A stretch of DNA of 32,506 bases from Mediterraneibacter catenae (GCF_008691045.1 NZ_VMSO01000027.1:1-32506); one strand, 5' to 3'; positions 1 to 9,030 are shown, counted from the stretch's first letter. Numbers and translations are program-made. The notes: generated from the letters alone by a model not told the origin.

Positions 1-36
1 TGTACTATCAGCCAGTCAGATAAATCCGGAATTTTC

Positions 37-516
37 TTAAATCATCTCTATCGCCTGTTTCCCCGTCAGATGTTCTATCTCCATCTCCAACATACACAGC
101 GGTTTCCACTCCCGTTCGATAGCTTTATCCCGGTTTTCGGCAGTGTCATCAGGTGCATATTTTACTGCAAGTTTTTCGATAGCGGAGCGTTTTTCAACGT
201 CGTCTTCCAGAATACGGATTCTGCCGAAGGCAATGATGCTGCGGAAGTAGGTGGTATATTCTTCCGGCACGATCTGATCCTGATCGATGACGCAGAAGGA
301 AGCCGCTGCATTTTTTAATATGGCGTCTATCTTATGCCCGTTTTTGGCACTGTGGAACAGAAGTTTTTCCCCATTGTAGACATAGCTTACAGGCACTGCA
401 TAGGGGTAACCGTCATCTCCGTGGAGTGCCAGAACTCCCGATGTTCCATTGTATAAGATGCGGTCACATTCTTCTTTTGATAATTTCTGTTTTTTTCTGC
501 GCATTTCGCGAAACAT
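37..516 (-). CDS. Pyridoxamine 5'-phosphate oxidase-like (NimA-type) flavin split-barrel protein
   Basis: A 159-residue soluble protein of the FMN-binding split-barrel superfamily, in the group annotated as pyridoxamine 5'-phosphate oxidase family or nitroimidazole resistance (Nim)-like. Visible family features are the N-terminal basic stretch, the GVLALHGDDGYPYAVPVSY strand pair, the LLFHSAKNGHKID segment that in relatives contacts flavin phosphate, and the IIAFGRIRIL strand. The length is normal for the family. The start is set by GGAGG (523-527 on the + strand reads cctcc), 6 nt before the ATG. It is transcribed away from the large protease gene. Members bind FMN or F420-like cofactors and reduce small molecules; the substrate here is unknown and nitroimidazole resistance should not be assumed. 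Confidence 0.85.
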   Translation of the reverse strand: MFREMRRKKQKLSKEECDRILYNGTSGVLALHGDDGYPYAVPVSYVYNGEKLLFHSAKNGHKIDAILKNAAASFCVIDQDQIVPEEYTTYFRSIIAFGRIRILEDDVEKRSAIEKLAVKYAPDDTAENRDKAIEREWKPLCMLEMEIEHLTGKQAIEMI

Positions 517-574
517 AGTATTCCTCCATTAAGTTGAACTGGTTGATTGCGGATTTATTTCCAATAATAACCTA

Positions 575-603
575 TTGTATACAAAAATAAAAACAGATAC
601 AAT
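575..603 (+). promoter_or_regulatory. Candidate promoter of the M26-like protease gene
   Basis: TTGTAT (575-580) and TACAAT (598-603) are separated by exactly 17 bp. The -10 box matches 5 of 6 consensus bases and the -35 box 3 of 6. It lies 41 bp before the chosen ATG and leaves a short leader carrying GGAAAGG. The box assignment is by eye. Confidence 0.4.
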
Positions 604-643
604 CAGTCCGTAATAAAATAAGCGGAAAGGATTGAGACAGAAG

Positions 644-3600
644 ATGAGGAAAGTAAGAGCCCTGATTGCAGCAGTGGTACTGATATGCGGACTCTTATGG
701 ATTAGAGCAGATGTATCAGGGGCAGGCAATCCGGAAATGCAGGTGTCGGCCGGGACGGCAGAAGCGGCGCCCGGAGACGAAATCATACTTACATTTTCGC
801 TTGCCGGATATGATGAGATTCAGGAGGGAATCTATGCACTGTATGCGACGCTTGCATATGATACAGATATCTTTGAGGCTGTGGAAGAGCCGGATTTTGA
901 GACTTTGTCCGGCTGGGAACAGCTCCGGTACAATGCTGAAAATGGGCAGTTTGCAGTGATAAATAAAAGTGGGAGTGTGGAGGACGAAGATGTATTCCAG
1001 CTGACACTGACTGCGAAGGCGCAGGCTGAAGCAAAAGAGACAACAATTACATTAAAGGATATCTCCGTATCTGAAGGAAAAGAAGATATTTTTCTGAAGG
1101 ATACTGAATTTCAGATAACAGTGGATTCAGATGAACAACCGGAGAATGGCGGCGGGGAAGGCGTACCCGGAGAGCCCGATGAAACGCCGGGAGATTCTGA
1201 GAATGAAACAGAAACTCTGCCGGAAGATCCGGAAGAAACACCGGGAATTACGGGCGAGATTTCCGAAGATGAAGAAGAAATAAGCAAAGAACAGGAAATA
1301 GTACAGACAGGTGACGCAGGCGGGGAAATATTCATTTTTGTAATCCTGCTTCTGATCTCACTGTCTATATCGGGAGGGATCCTGGCCGCAAGGAAGAGAA
1401 AGCAGAACAAGAACGGTCCTGAGATACTTGCCGGGCTGATCCTCTGCAGTATGCTCGCACTGTCAGCGGGCATCCGGACAGAGGCGGAAGGCGAAAAGGG
1501 CGATATAGACGGAGACGGGAATGCAGATTATACAGATGTGGAACTGATCCAGCGGCATTTGACCGGTATTGAACTTCTCGGAGAGGATATGCAGGAAACT
1601 GCAGATCTAAATAATGACGGGAAGCTTACAGTGACTGATCTGGCACTTCTTGTCCGGGGGATAGAAAACCCGCCGGAATCTGAGAATCCGTCAGAACCGG
1701 AAGAACCATCAGAACCAGAAGAACCTGATGAGGAAATACAGGAAGTCATCGAACTGAAGGACATTACGGACGCGACACTGTATTACAGTACAGACGGGAA
1801 GACAGAGGAAATAGAGTTTCTTGATATTACCGGCGGTCTTCCGGAAGATCCGGAGAATTATTATGCAGTGATCGGGATGGAAAGCCTGCCGGACCTCTAT
1901 ACGGGGATCTCGGAGTTCAGACAGGAGAAAAGCGGGGCGGTTTCGGCGGTGATCGATCAGGAGGATATTATCCGGTATGATGCCGACGGAAACCGTATAG
2001 AAGGATATGCTTTTCCGGTTGCTTACAGAGATAAGGACGGAGAGCATCCGCTGATCAAGAGCGCGCAGGAGCTGTTTGACAAGATGGCTGACGAGCCGAA
2101 GGGGACATTTGAGCTTACGGAGGATCTGGATGCTTCGGGGATTCCTGCGGATGCTCCTGCGATCGCAGGCACATTCACAGGAGAGCTGGACGGAAACGGT
2201 TTCCGGATACGGAATCTGCCGACTTCGATGTTTGACACACTGAGCGGAGCACATATCCATGATCTTGTGATCGAAGATGCGTCCGTTACCGTGCAGAGAA
2301 GCGGAATTCTCGCCAATTCTATCCAGAGACAGTCGCTGATCGAAAATGTTTTTATCGTGGATTCTGCAGTGTCAAACGGCGTGGATGAGATGGGAGCATT
2401 TGCAGGAAGACTTTCTGATTCTGTGATTCGCAGGAGCGCTTCCGTCAATGTGTCACTAAAGGGTCTTGTGGCGGTCGGAGGCATTGTCGGCAAGACACAG
2501 ACAGGCGCGCTGATCGAGGACTGTTATGTAACCGGAAAGGTGCAGGGGACGTATGATCATCCCAGCCTTGGGGCCAGAACAGGGGGCATCACCGGCTGGC
2601 ACGGCGGAGGAAAGATCAGCAGATGTTATACGAAGGCTGAGATCATTGCTCCCGCAAGGAAAGGAAACGGGGGTATTATCGGAGGACCAAATACAGGAAG
2701 TCCGGTGATAGAGTACAGTCTGAGCATGAGTACGGGAGCAGGATACCGGATTGCGGGATTTGATGTCCTGGACAGCGCGAGGGAGGTGTACGAGTATTCT
2801 GCTTCCGGCAGTGAGACAAATATAACAGAGGATAACAGGAACAATGTAAAAGAGACGGACGCGGTCTATGAGCGGACTTTCTATGAGGATACGCTTGGAT
2901 TTGACAAAAAGATCTGGTACCTGGACGGGCTGTCCCTGAAGAAACTTCCCCGGCTTGCCGGATCCCCTGTCGAAGATAACAATTACGGGATTCCTTCTTA
3001 CAGTGAGGTGAAACGCCAGGAAGACTATCAGGCGGAACGGGAGACGGCTTATGCCAATATGGCGGATCTCATGCCTTTTGCGGACACGGCCCTCTGGGTG
3101 GAATATGGCAACGGGCTCTCCGGATCAGATGACCTTGCGGCAAAGAAGATCAAATGTGTACTCCCGCTTGACGGAGAGGGAACATACATCCCGGGGATCC
3201 ACAGGGAAGACCCGGGCAAAGCGGCTAAAGTACGTGTGATATTTGAAGATGATACAAGGCGGGATTATATTCTGAATGATGCGGGATTAGCGGGGGATCT
3301 CGTGGCGTCTTACGGGATTGAAGGGCAGGAGTTCCGATATCAGTTCCGCAATTATGCGGCAGCTATCGATGAAAGCGTGATTTCTGACCTGACGGCGGCT
3401 GTATCCGCATATGACTATCAGACAGATATCGCAGGAATCACGCCGGAGGAGGAGAGCCGGCTGTATGCGGACTATTACAGCGGGAGCGTGCAGGGAAAAG
3501 CAGAACGCATTCTGACGGATCTGTTCGCTTCTCAGGAGTGGTATCCGTCTTACTGCGCGCATCCCGCAGTGAAGGCTCTTGCAGAAGAGCGCATGCGTGA

Positions 3601-6600
3601 TGATGAGGTGTTGAAGCGTTATCTGTATTCCTACAATTATTACGATAAATGGTATCATATTGACTACGGCGGAGTGATTTTAAGTGACTTGATGTTTTTT
3701 GGAAAAGAAGTATTGCCGGAAGATATCGATGCGTACGTACTGACAGAAAGTCTTCTGAGTGCGTCGGCAGACTGGAGGGCCACGAAACAGACAGTGACAT
3801 TTTATAACAATGTGCTCAAGAATATTACAGGGAAAGACTTTATGGATTTCCTTGGCGGATTTGCGAAAAGCATAGGCGGATATGAGGATGGAAACACATG
3901 GTTTGCAGATACCTTCGGCGGTATTTTAGTGGAACAGGAAGCGGCGGGCGATGAAGGCCGGATCCGTTACCGTATCTGGGATAATCTGAGGGGACTGCCC
4001 GATAGCAGGAAAAACATTGTTCTTCCGATCCTGACCGCGCCGCAGGAGGATATGTACCTGATCTCCGTGCCGTCACAGATTGTGATCGGAAGCATGAACC
4101 GCTATGAGACGTATCTTAAGAAAGACGGGCAGGAACGTGAACGGATCCGGGCTATTGCGGAAGAATATGCCGGGAAGATGGGGATCTTTTACGGAGTATC
4201 TTCGCGGTGGATGAGTAATTCCGTGGAGCGGCTCAACAGCTTTGTTAATCTCCAGTTCGATACGAGGCTTGCTTTTCCGGAGAGTGAGGCGGCTGCGGCA
4301 GGAGCACAGGAAAAGGGAAAAACACGGGATCCGGTCATGAAATGGGTATATGAATCTGTGGATATGCTGAGTGCCCTGAATGGAAGCGCGGCGGTCGCAG
4401 ACGGAACGATCGTGATCTGGATGTGGAGTCCTGCACTTGGAACAGACGATTATACATTCTTTACATTCAGCCATGAAACAGCCCATAACCAGGATGGAAA
4501 ATATTTCTACGGGGGAGCCGGAAGAAGAAACGGAACCGGCGCGGAGGCCCATGCAGACGGCAATATAGCCCAGGAGACAAGAGATGGCGTCATGGTATTC
4601 AATATCGCAAAGAATATGGATATCGGGACAGAAATGCCGAACAATTTCAGTTATGAGCGGATCAATTCTGCACAGAAAGTCCACAGCTATTATAAAAAGA
4701 TGTTTGATACCGGGTATGTGCTGGATTATCTGGCGGCTCAGGCTTTTTTTGAACTGACTCCGCAGCAGCAGGCGGCGGTGGCCGTACAGGCGGAACATAC
4801 CGCGGGCGGCAATGCTTCTATGACTACTACCTACAAGAAACTTACGGCAGAAGAAATTGACACAATGGATCTCGACAGCATGGAAGATTTGTGGGATAAC
4901 AGGATTTCCGTCCGCAATGCGGCGTCTTATCCGGAAAAGACAGGCACGGCTACAGACGGAAGCTATGGATTTGAGTCGTTTTACACGATGAACTGGTATC
5001 AGTCTCACAATGATAACGGCTCGCCGGATACCCATTCCTTCAAGCGGCTGGGGCAGGAGATGCTGGGGCTCGCAGGCTATGAAAAGGGCTACCAGGTATT
5101 TATGTCCGCGCTCAGTGAAAATGATCTGGACGCACTGCGCAAGATCACCGGGGATCCGGATATCACATGGAGAGACTATAAGCTGAACCGTTACCGGGAA
5201 GTGGAGCAGAAGCTGGACCAGATTCCGTATTTTGATAAAGATACAGTCATTGCGCAGTTTAAAGCGGCATTTGAGGCGGATACAGTGAACGGGAATACGA
5301 ACCAGAGCTTCGAGACAAAACGGATGATCTACGGTATGGTCAAGCGTGTGACGGGGGACTTCAGCAACGGCGGTATTTATGAGAGCCCGGCGGTGATACC
5401 GGTCACATCTGCAGAAGAACTGATCCAATACGCCGCGCAGAATGCATATGGATATTACAGGCTGGAACAGGATATTGATTTCACAGATGTAACAGCATCC
5501 GGCGACAGCTATATTCCGGGAAGATTTATCGGGATGCTGGACGGAAACGGGTACAGCATGACCGGGATGAAGTATCCTCTGTTCGGGGATCTGCAGTATG
5601 CGCAGGTGACTGACCTGACTATTTCTGCGCCTTTTTATGAGGGAGATGCGCAGGCGCTCTTCGCAGTGAAGACAAAGAAAGTGTCGCTTGGAAATATCCG
5701 GGTGGAAGATACGGATATGGCGCTCCCGCTCGTGAAGACGAAGACGGAAGGGTATTATGAATATGGCGATATGAGTGTGACGGTAAATGACAGGAAGATT
5801 ACCACGGTGGAGGAATTTCTTGCCATCGGGGATTCCGCGGGATCACTGAAAAAGCAGTATGTGCTTGAAGAAGATCTTGATTTTAGCAGCCTGTCAGGTG
5901 TAGATTTCGCAGTTCCGGGGACTTTCTCCGGTGAGCTGGACGGAAACGGCCATACCATATCCGGGCTGGATGCGGTACTCTTTGAGAAAACAGACGGGGC
6001 GTCTGTCTCGAATCTGACGATCGAAGGGACGACTCTTACGCAGAATACCCAGAAAGGAGCTCTTTCCAATGATATCAGACATTCTGTGGTAACGGATATC
6101 CGTGTGAAAGATCTGACCATTAACAATGATACGAATCAGACAGGCGGACTTGCAGGAACGATAGCCGACAGTGAGATCAGGAGGATTTCCGTGGAGAACA
6201 TTTCCATACGGTCCAATAATACTATGGGAGGCATAGCAGGGCAGTTCGACGGAAAGATTATGGAGGACTGCGTTGTGAGCGGCTCGATCGAAGGAACAAG
6301 CGTGCATCCGATGGGCGTCCGTGCCGGCGGGATCACCGGATGGCAGGGCGGCGGAACGATCCGAAGAGTGGTCACAAAAGTAAATATTACAGCTCCGGCT
6401 CCGGTTGGAAACGGAGGTATCATCGGCGGGCCGCAGAGCGGAAGCGCGGCGGTAGAGAGCGCAGTCAGCCTGAGCACTGGCGCAAATGCAAACAGGATCT
6501 CCGGCTGGGAGGTGCTCGGTATGTCGAGCAGCGCATATGAACTGGAAACGTCGGACAGCCACAGCAGTATGAACGATACAAATGCGGACCGGATATTTGC

Positions 6601-6721
6601 GGTTACAGAGGAGCAGGCGAAAGAAAAAGCGTTCTATACGGAGACTCTTGGCTGGAGCGCGGATGTGTGGAGCTTTGACAGCCTTGCGGCGGACGGGATA
6701 CCGGCGTTGAAAAAGCTGTAA
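644..6721 (+). CDS. Giant surface zinc metalloprotease, M26/Zmp (IgA1-protease-like) class, with cohesin-like and dockerin-like domains
   Basis: A protein of about 2025 residues. Order: signal-like hydrophobic stretch (5-27); cohesin-like domain (32-162); acidic Pro/Glu linker; sorting-like VQTGD (220-224), hydrophobic helix (229-249) and RKRK; second hydrophobic segment (261-277); dockerin-like pair of calcium loops (near 287-299 and 321-333); SEPEEP linker; GLUG-type beta module (489-775); peptidase region with HETAH (H1277, E1278, H1281) and E1301 twenty residues later, as in M26 peptidases; partial module (1604-1690); full module (1739-2025). An N-terminal sorting motif followed by two membrane segments is known in streptococcal M26 enzymes. 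The family cleaves host proteins such as IgA1; the substrate here is unknown. ATG 644 was chosen because an in-frame TTG at 632 lies only 1 nt after GGAAAGG. The spacing to 644 (13 nt) is long, so the start is slightly uncertain. A terminator follows. Confidence 0.87.
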   Translation: MRKVRALIAAVVLICGLLWIRADVSGAGNPEMQVSAGTAEAAPGDEIILTFSLAGYDEIQEGIYALYATLAYDTDIFEAVEEPDFETLSGWEQLRYNAENGQFAVINKSGSVEDEDVFQLTLTAKAQAEAKETTITLKDISVSEGKEDIFLKDTEFQITVDSDEQPENGGGEGVPGEPDETPGDSENETETLPEDPEETPGITGEISEDEEEISKEQEIVQTGDAGGEIFIFVILLLISLSISGGILAARKRKQNKNGPEILAGLILCSMLALSAGIRTEAEGEKGDIDGDGNADYTDVELIQRHLTGIELLGEDMQETADLNNDGKLTVTDLALLVRGIENPPESENPSEPEEPSEPEEPDEEIQEVIELKDITDATLYYSTDGKTEEIEFLDITGGLPEDPENYYAVIGMESLPDLYTGISEFRQEKSGAVSAVIDQEDIIRYDADGNRIEGYAFPVAYRDKDGEHPLIKSAQELFDKMADEPKGTFELTEDLDASGIPADAPAIAGTFTGELDGNGFRIRNLPTSMFDTLSGAHIHDLVIEDASVTVQRSGILANSIQRQSLIENVFIVDSAVSNGVDEMGAFAGRLSDSVIRRSASVNVSLKGLVAVGGIVGKTQTGALIEDCYVTGKVQGTYDHPSLGARTGGITGWHGGGKISRCYTKAEIIAPARKGNGGIIGGPNTGSPVIEYSLSMSTGAGYRIAGFDVLDSAREVYEYSASGSETNITEDNRNNVKETDAVYERTFYEDTLGFDKKIWYLDGLSLKKLPRLAGSPVEDNNYGIPSYSEVKRQEDYQAERETAYANMADLMPFADTALWVEYGNGLSGSDDLAAKKIKCVLPLDGEGTYIPGIHREDPGKAAKVRVIFEDDTRRDYILNDAGLAGDLVASYGIEGQEFRYQFRNYAAAIDESVISDLTAAVSAYDYQTDIAGITPEEESRLYADYYSGSVQGKAERILTDLFASQEWYPSYCAHPAVKALAEERMRDDEVLKRYLYSYNYYDKWYHIDYGGVILSDLMFFGKEVLPEDIDAYVLTESLLSASADWRATKQTVTFYNNVLKNITGKDFMDFLGGFAKSIGGYEDGNTWFADTFGGILVEQEAAGDEGRIRYRIWDNLRGLPDSRKNIVLPILTAPQEDMYLISVPSQIVIGSMNRYETYLKKDGQERERIRAIAEEYAGKMGIFYGVSSRWMSNSVERLNSFVNLQFDTRLAFPESEAAAAGAQEKGKTRDPVMKWVYESVDMLSALNGSAAVADGTIVIWMWSPALGTDDYTFFTFSHETAHNQDGKYFYGGAGRRNGTGAEAHADGNIAQETRDGVMVFNIAKNMDIGTEMPNNFSYERINSAQKVHSYYKKMFDTGYVLDYLAAQAFFELTPQQQAAVAVQAEHTAGGNASMTTTYKKLTAEEIDTMDLDSMEDLWDNRISVRNAASYPEKTGTATDGSYGFESFYTMNWYQSHNDNGSPDTHSFKRLGQEMLGLAGYEKGYQVFMSALSENDLDALRKITGDPDITWRDYKLNRYREVEQKLDQIPYFDKDTVIAQFKAAFEADTVNGNTNQSFETKRMIYGMVKRVTGDFSNGGIYESPAVIPVTSAEELIQYAAQNAYGYYRLEQDIDFTDVTASGDSYIPGRFIGMLDGNGYSMTGMKYPLFGDLQYAQVTDLTISAPFYEGDAQALFAVKTKKVSLGNIRVEDTDMALPLVKTKTEGYYEYGDMSVTVNDRKITTVEEFLAIGDSAGSLKKQYVLEEDLDFSSLSGVDFAVPGTFSGELDGNGHTISGLDAVLFEKTDGASVSNLTIEGTTLTQNTQKGALSNDIRHSVVTDIRVKDLTINNDTNQTGGLAGTIADSEIRRISVENISIRSNNTMGGIAGQFDGKIMEDCVVSGSIEGTSVHPMGVRAGGITGWQGGGTIRRVVTKVNITAPAPVGNGGIIGGPQSGSAAVESAVSLSTGANANRISGWEVLGMSSSAYELETSDSHSSMNDTNADRIFAVTEEQAKEKAFYTETLGWSADVWSFDSLAADGIPALKKL
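2108..2968 (+). repeat. Protein-level module copy A (GLUG-type, N-terminal to peptidase)
   Basis: Residues 489-775 of the protease. It shares with copy C the order EDLD, GTF(T/S)GELDGNG, a GALS/GILA-like strand, GGIxG, ARAGGITGWxGGG or its near form, GNGGIIGGP, and a final tyrosine/tryptophan-rich (Y)ETLG unit. Short runs are also shared at DNA level (gctggacggaaacgg). It resembles the N-terminal beta-solenoid repeats of M26 proteins. Confidence 0.75.
5453..5713 (+). repeat. Protein-level module copy B (partial)
   Basis: Residues about 1604-1690 of the protease. It repeats only the first third of the module: LEQDIDF, PGRFIGMLDGNG and a following SMTGMKYPLF strand. The glycine-rich GGI repeats seen in copies A and C are missing, so it is a truncated or diverged copy directly after the catalytic region. 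Confidence 0.6.
5858..6718 (+). repeat. Protein-level module copy C (C-terminal)
   Basis: Residues about 1739-2025, running to the C-terminus. It aligns along its whole length with copy A: LEEDLDF, GTFSGELDGNG, GGLAG, MGGIAG, RAGGITGWQGGG, GNGGIIGGP and the closing YTETLGW unit. The catalytic region is therefore bracketed by two homologous modules. Confidence 0.75.
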
Positions 6722-6730
6722 ATGAAAAGG

Positions 6731-6777
6731 GCGTCATGAAATGTACAGATAAATGTACAGATCATGGCGTTCTTTTT
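6731..6777 (+). terminator. Rho-independent terminator of the protease gene
   Basis: Stem GCGTCATGA (6731-6739) pairs with TCATGGCGT (6762-6770), with two G-T pairs. The loop contains two copies of palindromic TGTACA (6742-6747, 6754-6759) that can extend the hairpin. TCTTTTT follows directly. Confidence 0.8.
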
Positions 6778-6781
6778 GTAC

Positions 6782-6810
6782 TTGACAATAGTCTGATTTC
6801 GGACTACAAT
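6782..6810 (+). promoter_or_regulatory. Promoter of the marR-ABC operon
   Basis: TTGACA (6782-6787), a 17-bp spacer, and TACAAT (6805-6810). The match is near consensus, 35 bp before the marR ATG. Confidence 0.75.
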
Positions 6811-6830
6811 TCTTGGTACGAAATCGGACT
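6790..6830 (+). promoter_or_regulatory. Two operator-like sites for MarR autorepression
   Basis: AGTCTGATTTCGGACT (6790-6805) is an imperfect palindrome within the promoter spacer, touching the -10 box. GGTACGAAATCGGACT (6815-6830) matches the reverse complement of the first site at 13 of 16 positions and covers the start of the transcript. Centres are 25 bp apart. The placement would block RNA polymerase, as is usual for self-repressing MarR regulators. Binding by this MarR is inferred. Confidence 0.55.
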
Positions 6831-6844
6831 AAGGAGATGGAAAG

Positions 6845-7300
6845 ATGCAGTTACATCAGGAAACAGAAATTCAGAAATTTAACAGGTTATACAAGGAACA
6901 GGATGACCTCTATCATGATATCGCACTGTATGCGGGAATGTCAGACAGCGCCTGTTCTATCCTGTACGCAATCTGTGTGCTGGGCGACGGATGTCTCCAG
7001 AGAGATATCTGCCGGGAAGCGTTCACGAGCAAGCAGACGATCAATTCTTCTGTGCGCAATCTTGAGAGAAAGGGCATCCTGTATCTGGAAAAAGGAACAG
7101 GCAGGGATAAGAAGATTTTTTTGACGGAGAAGGGCAGACAGTTCGTTGAGGAGAAGATACGGCCGGTCATAGAACTGGAGAATGATTCTTTACTTGGCAT
7201 GGAACCGGATGAGAGGGAGATGTTTATCCGCCTGTACGAGAAGTATGTGGAAAATTTCCGCAGAGGAGTGAAAAAAATGGTCGGGGAGCAGAATGGATGA
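6845..7300 (+). CDS. MarR family winged-helix transcriptional regulator
   Basis: A 151-residue MarR-type regulator. The middle holds a helix-turn-helix (DICREAFTSKQTINSSVRNLERKGIL) followed by a beta wing (YLEKGTGRDKKIFLTEKGRQF); flanking N- and C-terminal helices would form the dimer interface. Length is normal. The ATG follows AAGGAG (6831-6836) by 8 nt. Its stop overlaps the next start (ATGA), so it is translationally coupled to the two ABC exporter genes. Two operator-like sites lie in its promoter. The expected role is repression of its own operon until a ligand, probably a toxic small molecule or exporter substrate, releases it. The ligand is unknown. Confidence 0.9.
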   Translation: MQLHQETEIQKFNRLYKEQDDLYHDIALYAGMSDSACSILYAICVLGDGCLQRDICREAFTSKQTINSSVRNLERKGILYLEKGTGRDKKIFLTEKGRQFVEEKIRPVIELENDSLLGMEPDEREMFIRLYEKYVENFRRGVKKMVGEQNG

Positions 7301-9030
7301 AGACAGTATTTCAATTTTTAAAACCATACAGGAGACTATGTGTTTTTACGATCCTTGCCATGCTGCTGGATGTGGCGGGCGGCCTGCTCGTCCCCAGGCT
7401 TACGGCGGATATGATCAATATTGGCGTGAAGACGGGCAACATGGAATATATTATCGAAAAGGGAATTGCCATGCTGGCGGTCACGATCCTCGCCGGAGCA
7501 GGTGCCCTGATCGGAAGCTGGCTGTGTGCTGATCTGTCCGCAAAACTGGGGCGTGATATGCGCAATGCCGTTTATGAGAAATCGCTTACATTTTCGGAAC
7601 ATGACTTCAGCCGGTTCGGAACCGGCTCTATGATCACACGCACCCTCAATGACATCAATATCATCCAGCAGTCCGTCGTCTGGTGTATACAGATGGTGCT
7701 CCCGGTTCCGGCAGTGTGCGTGATGGGCGTTGCCATGGCATTTGCTGTGGATACGATGATGGGGTTCCTGCTGATCGGCGTGACTGTGCTGATCATTGTC
7801 CTCGCGCTTGTTGTAACACGCAGGGCATCTCAGATTTTCGGGAGGCTTCAGCAGCTTCTTGACAGGATGAACGTTGTGCTCCGGGAGAACCTGACAGGTG
7901 TGCGGGTGATCCGTGCCTTCCGCAAGGAAAAGGATGAAGAGAAGCGGATGAGGAAATCCTTTGAGGATTACGCAGAGACTTCCATCAGTGCGAATCTTCT
8001 GTTTGCCGGACTGGAAAGCACAGCATTTTTCGTGATCAATATCTGTATTGTTGCCATTCTGTGGCTGGGCGGCGACCGGATCGGAGCGGGATATATGGAA
8101 ATTGGTGATATTACGGCGCTTACGGAATATTCGATCCTGATCCTGTTTTACATCATTATGGCCCAGATGGTGATCATACTCCTGCCGAGAGCGCGGGTCT
8201 GCATCCGTCGTATTCAGGAAGTCCTTGAGACAGAGCCGGAGATATGTGACAGAATGAAGAGCGCAGGTGAAATAAGTCCGTCTGCATATGCGGAAGATAT
8301 CGTGGTGAAGTTTGATCATGTTTCATTCCGATTCCCGGATGCGGATGAATATGCGCTGTCTGATCTTGACTTTATATGCAGGCGGGGGGAGACTACAGCA
8401 GTGATCGGGGGGACCGGATGCGGGAAGTCGACCCTTGCCAGGCTGATCCTGCGCTTTTATGATGTGACGGACGGTGAGGTTGCGGTCAACGGTATGGATG
8501 TCCGGGATATGACTCAGAATGAACTGCGAAGTCAGATTTCCTATGTGCCGCAGAAAGCATGGCTGTTTTCGGGAACTATTGCAGACAATCTGCGTTATGG
8601 AAATGAAGAGGCGTCGGAAGAAGAGATGCGCCGCATACTTTCTGTTGCCCAGGCGGATTTTGTCAGCGGGCTTGCCAACGGGCTTGACGCTCATGTCGCC
8701 CAGGGCGGAACAAACTATTCCGGCGGACAGAAACAGAGGCTCTCTATTGCCCGTGCGCTGATGAAAAAGGCAGATCTGTATATTTTTGACGACAGCTTTT
8801 CCGCACTGGACTTTAAGACAGATGCGGCGCTCAGAAAAGCACTGAAACAGGAAATATCTGATGCGGCCGTGCTCATTATTGCACAGAGGATCAATACGAT
8901 CCTGAACGCAGATCAGATCATTGTCCTGGACGAGGGCAGGATCGCCGGAATCGGAAAGCATGAAGAACTGATGGAGAAATGCAGTATCTACCGGGAAATT
9001 GCGAAATCACAGATGAAGGGAGGCGTATAA
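7297..9030 (+). CDS. ABC exporter half-transporter, subunit with degenerate catalytic site
   Basis: A 577-residue type IV ABC exporter half: six membrane helices in the first ~300 residues, then a nucleotide-binding domain. Walker A is GGTGCGKST (371-379) and the signature is YSGGQ (474-478). Walker B is LYIFDD (494-499), with Asp499 where the catalytic Glu normally sits. The switch position is Gln530 (IIAQRI) instead of His. These two changes mark the non-hydrolysing member of a heterodimer of the LmrCD/BmrCD/TM287-288 kind. The gene overlaps marR by 4 bp and is followed 1 bp later by the partner subunit. Export of drugs, lipids or peptides is likely; the substrate is unknown. Confidence 0.9.
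   Translation: MKTVFQFLKPYRRLCVFTILAMLLDVAGGLLVPRLTADMINIGVKTGNMEYIIEKGIAMLAVTILAGAGALIGSWLCADLSAKLGRDMRNAVYEKSLTFSEHDFSRFGTGSMITRTLNDINIIQQSVVWCIQMVLPVPAVCVMGVAMAFAVDTMMGFLLIGVTVLIIVLALVVTRRASQIFGRLQQLLDRMNVVLRENLTGVRVIRAFRKEKDEEKRMRKSFEDYAETSISANLLFAGLESTAFFVINICIVAILWLGGDRIGAGYMEIGDITALTEYSILILFYIIMAQMVIILLPRARVCIRRIQEVLETEPEICDRMKSAGEISPSAYAEDIVVKFDHVSFRFPDADEYALSDLDFICRRGETTAVIGGTGCGKSTLARLILRFYDVTDGEVAVNGMDVRDMTQNELRSQISYVPQKAWLFSGTIADNLRYGNEEASEEEMRRILSVAQADFVSGLANGLDAHVAQGGTNYSGGQKQRLSIARALMKKADLYIFDDSFSALDFKTDAALRKALKQEISDAAVLIIAQRINTILNADQIIVLDEGRIAGIGKHEELMEKCSIYREIAKSQMKGGV

Noticed and set aside
632..643. TTG start of the protease gene four codons before the ATG
   Set aside because: The GGAAAGG ribosome binding site ends at 630, one base before this TTG, which is too close; ATG 644 fits better though its spacing is long.
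4073..5428. Long open frame of 451 codons on the reverse strand inside the protease gene
   Set aside because: It lies fully antisense to conserved peptidase sequence, has Cys/His/Arg-rich composition typical of shadow frames, and shows no recognisable domain.
7336..8319. Reverse-strand frame of 327 codons inside the first ABC gene
   Set aside because: Antisense to the conserved membrane domain, with low-complexity His/Asp/Arg content and no family resemblance.
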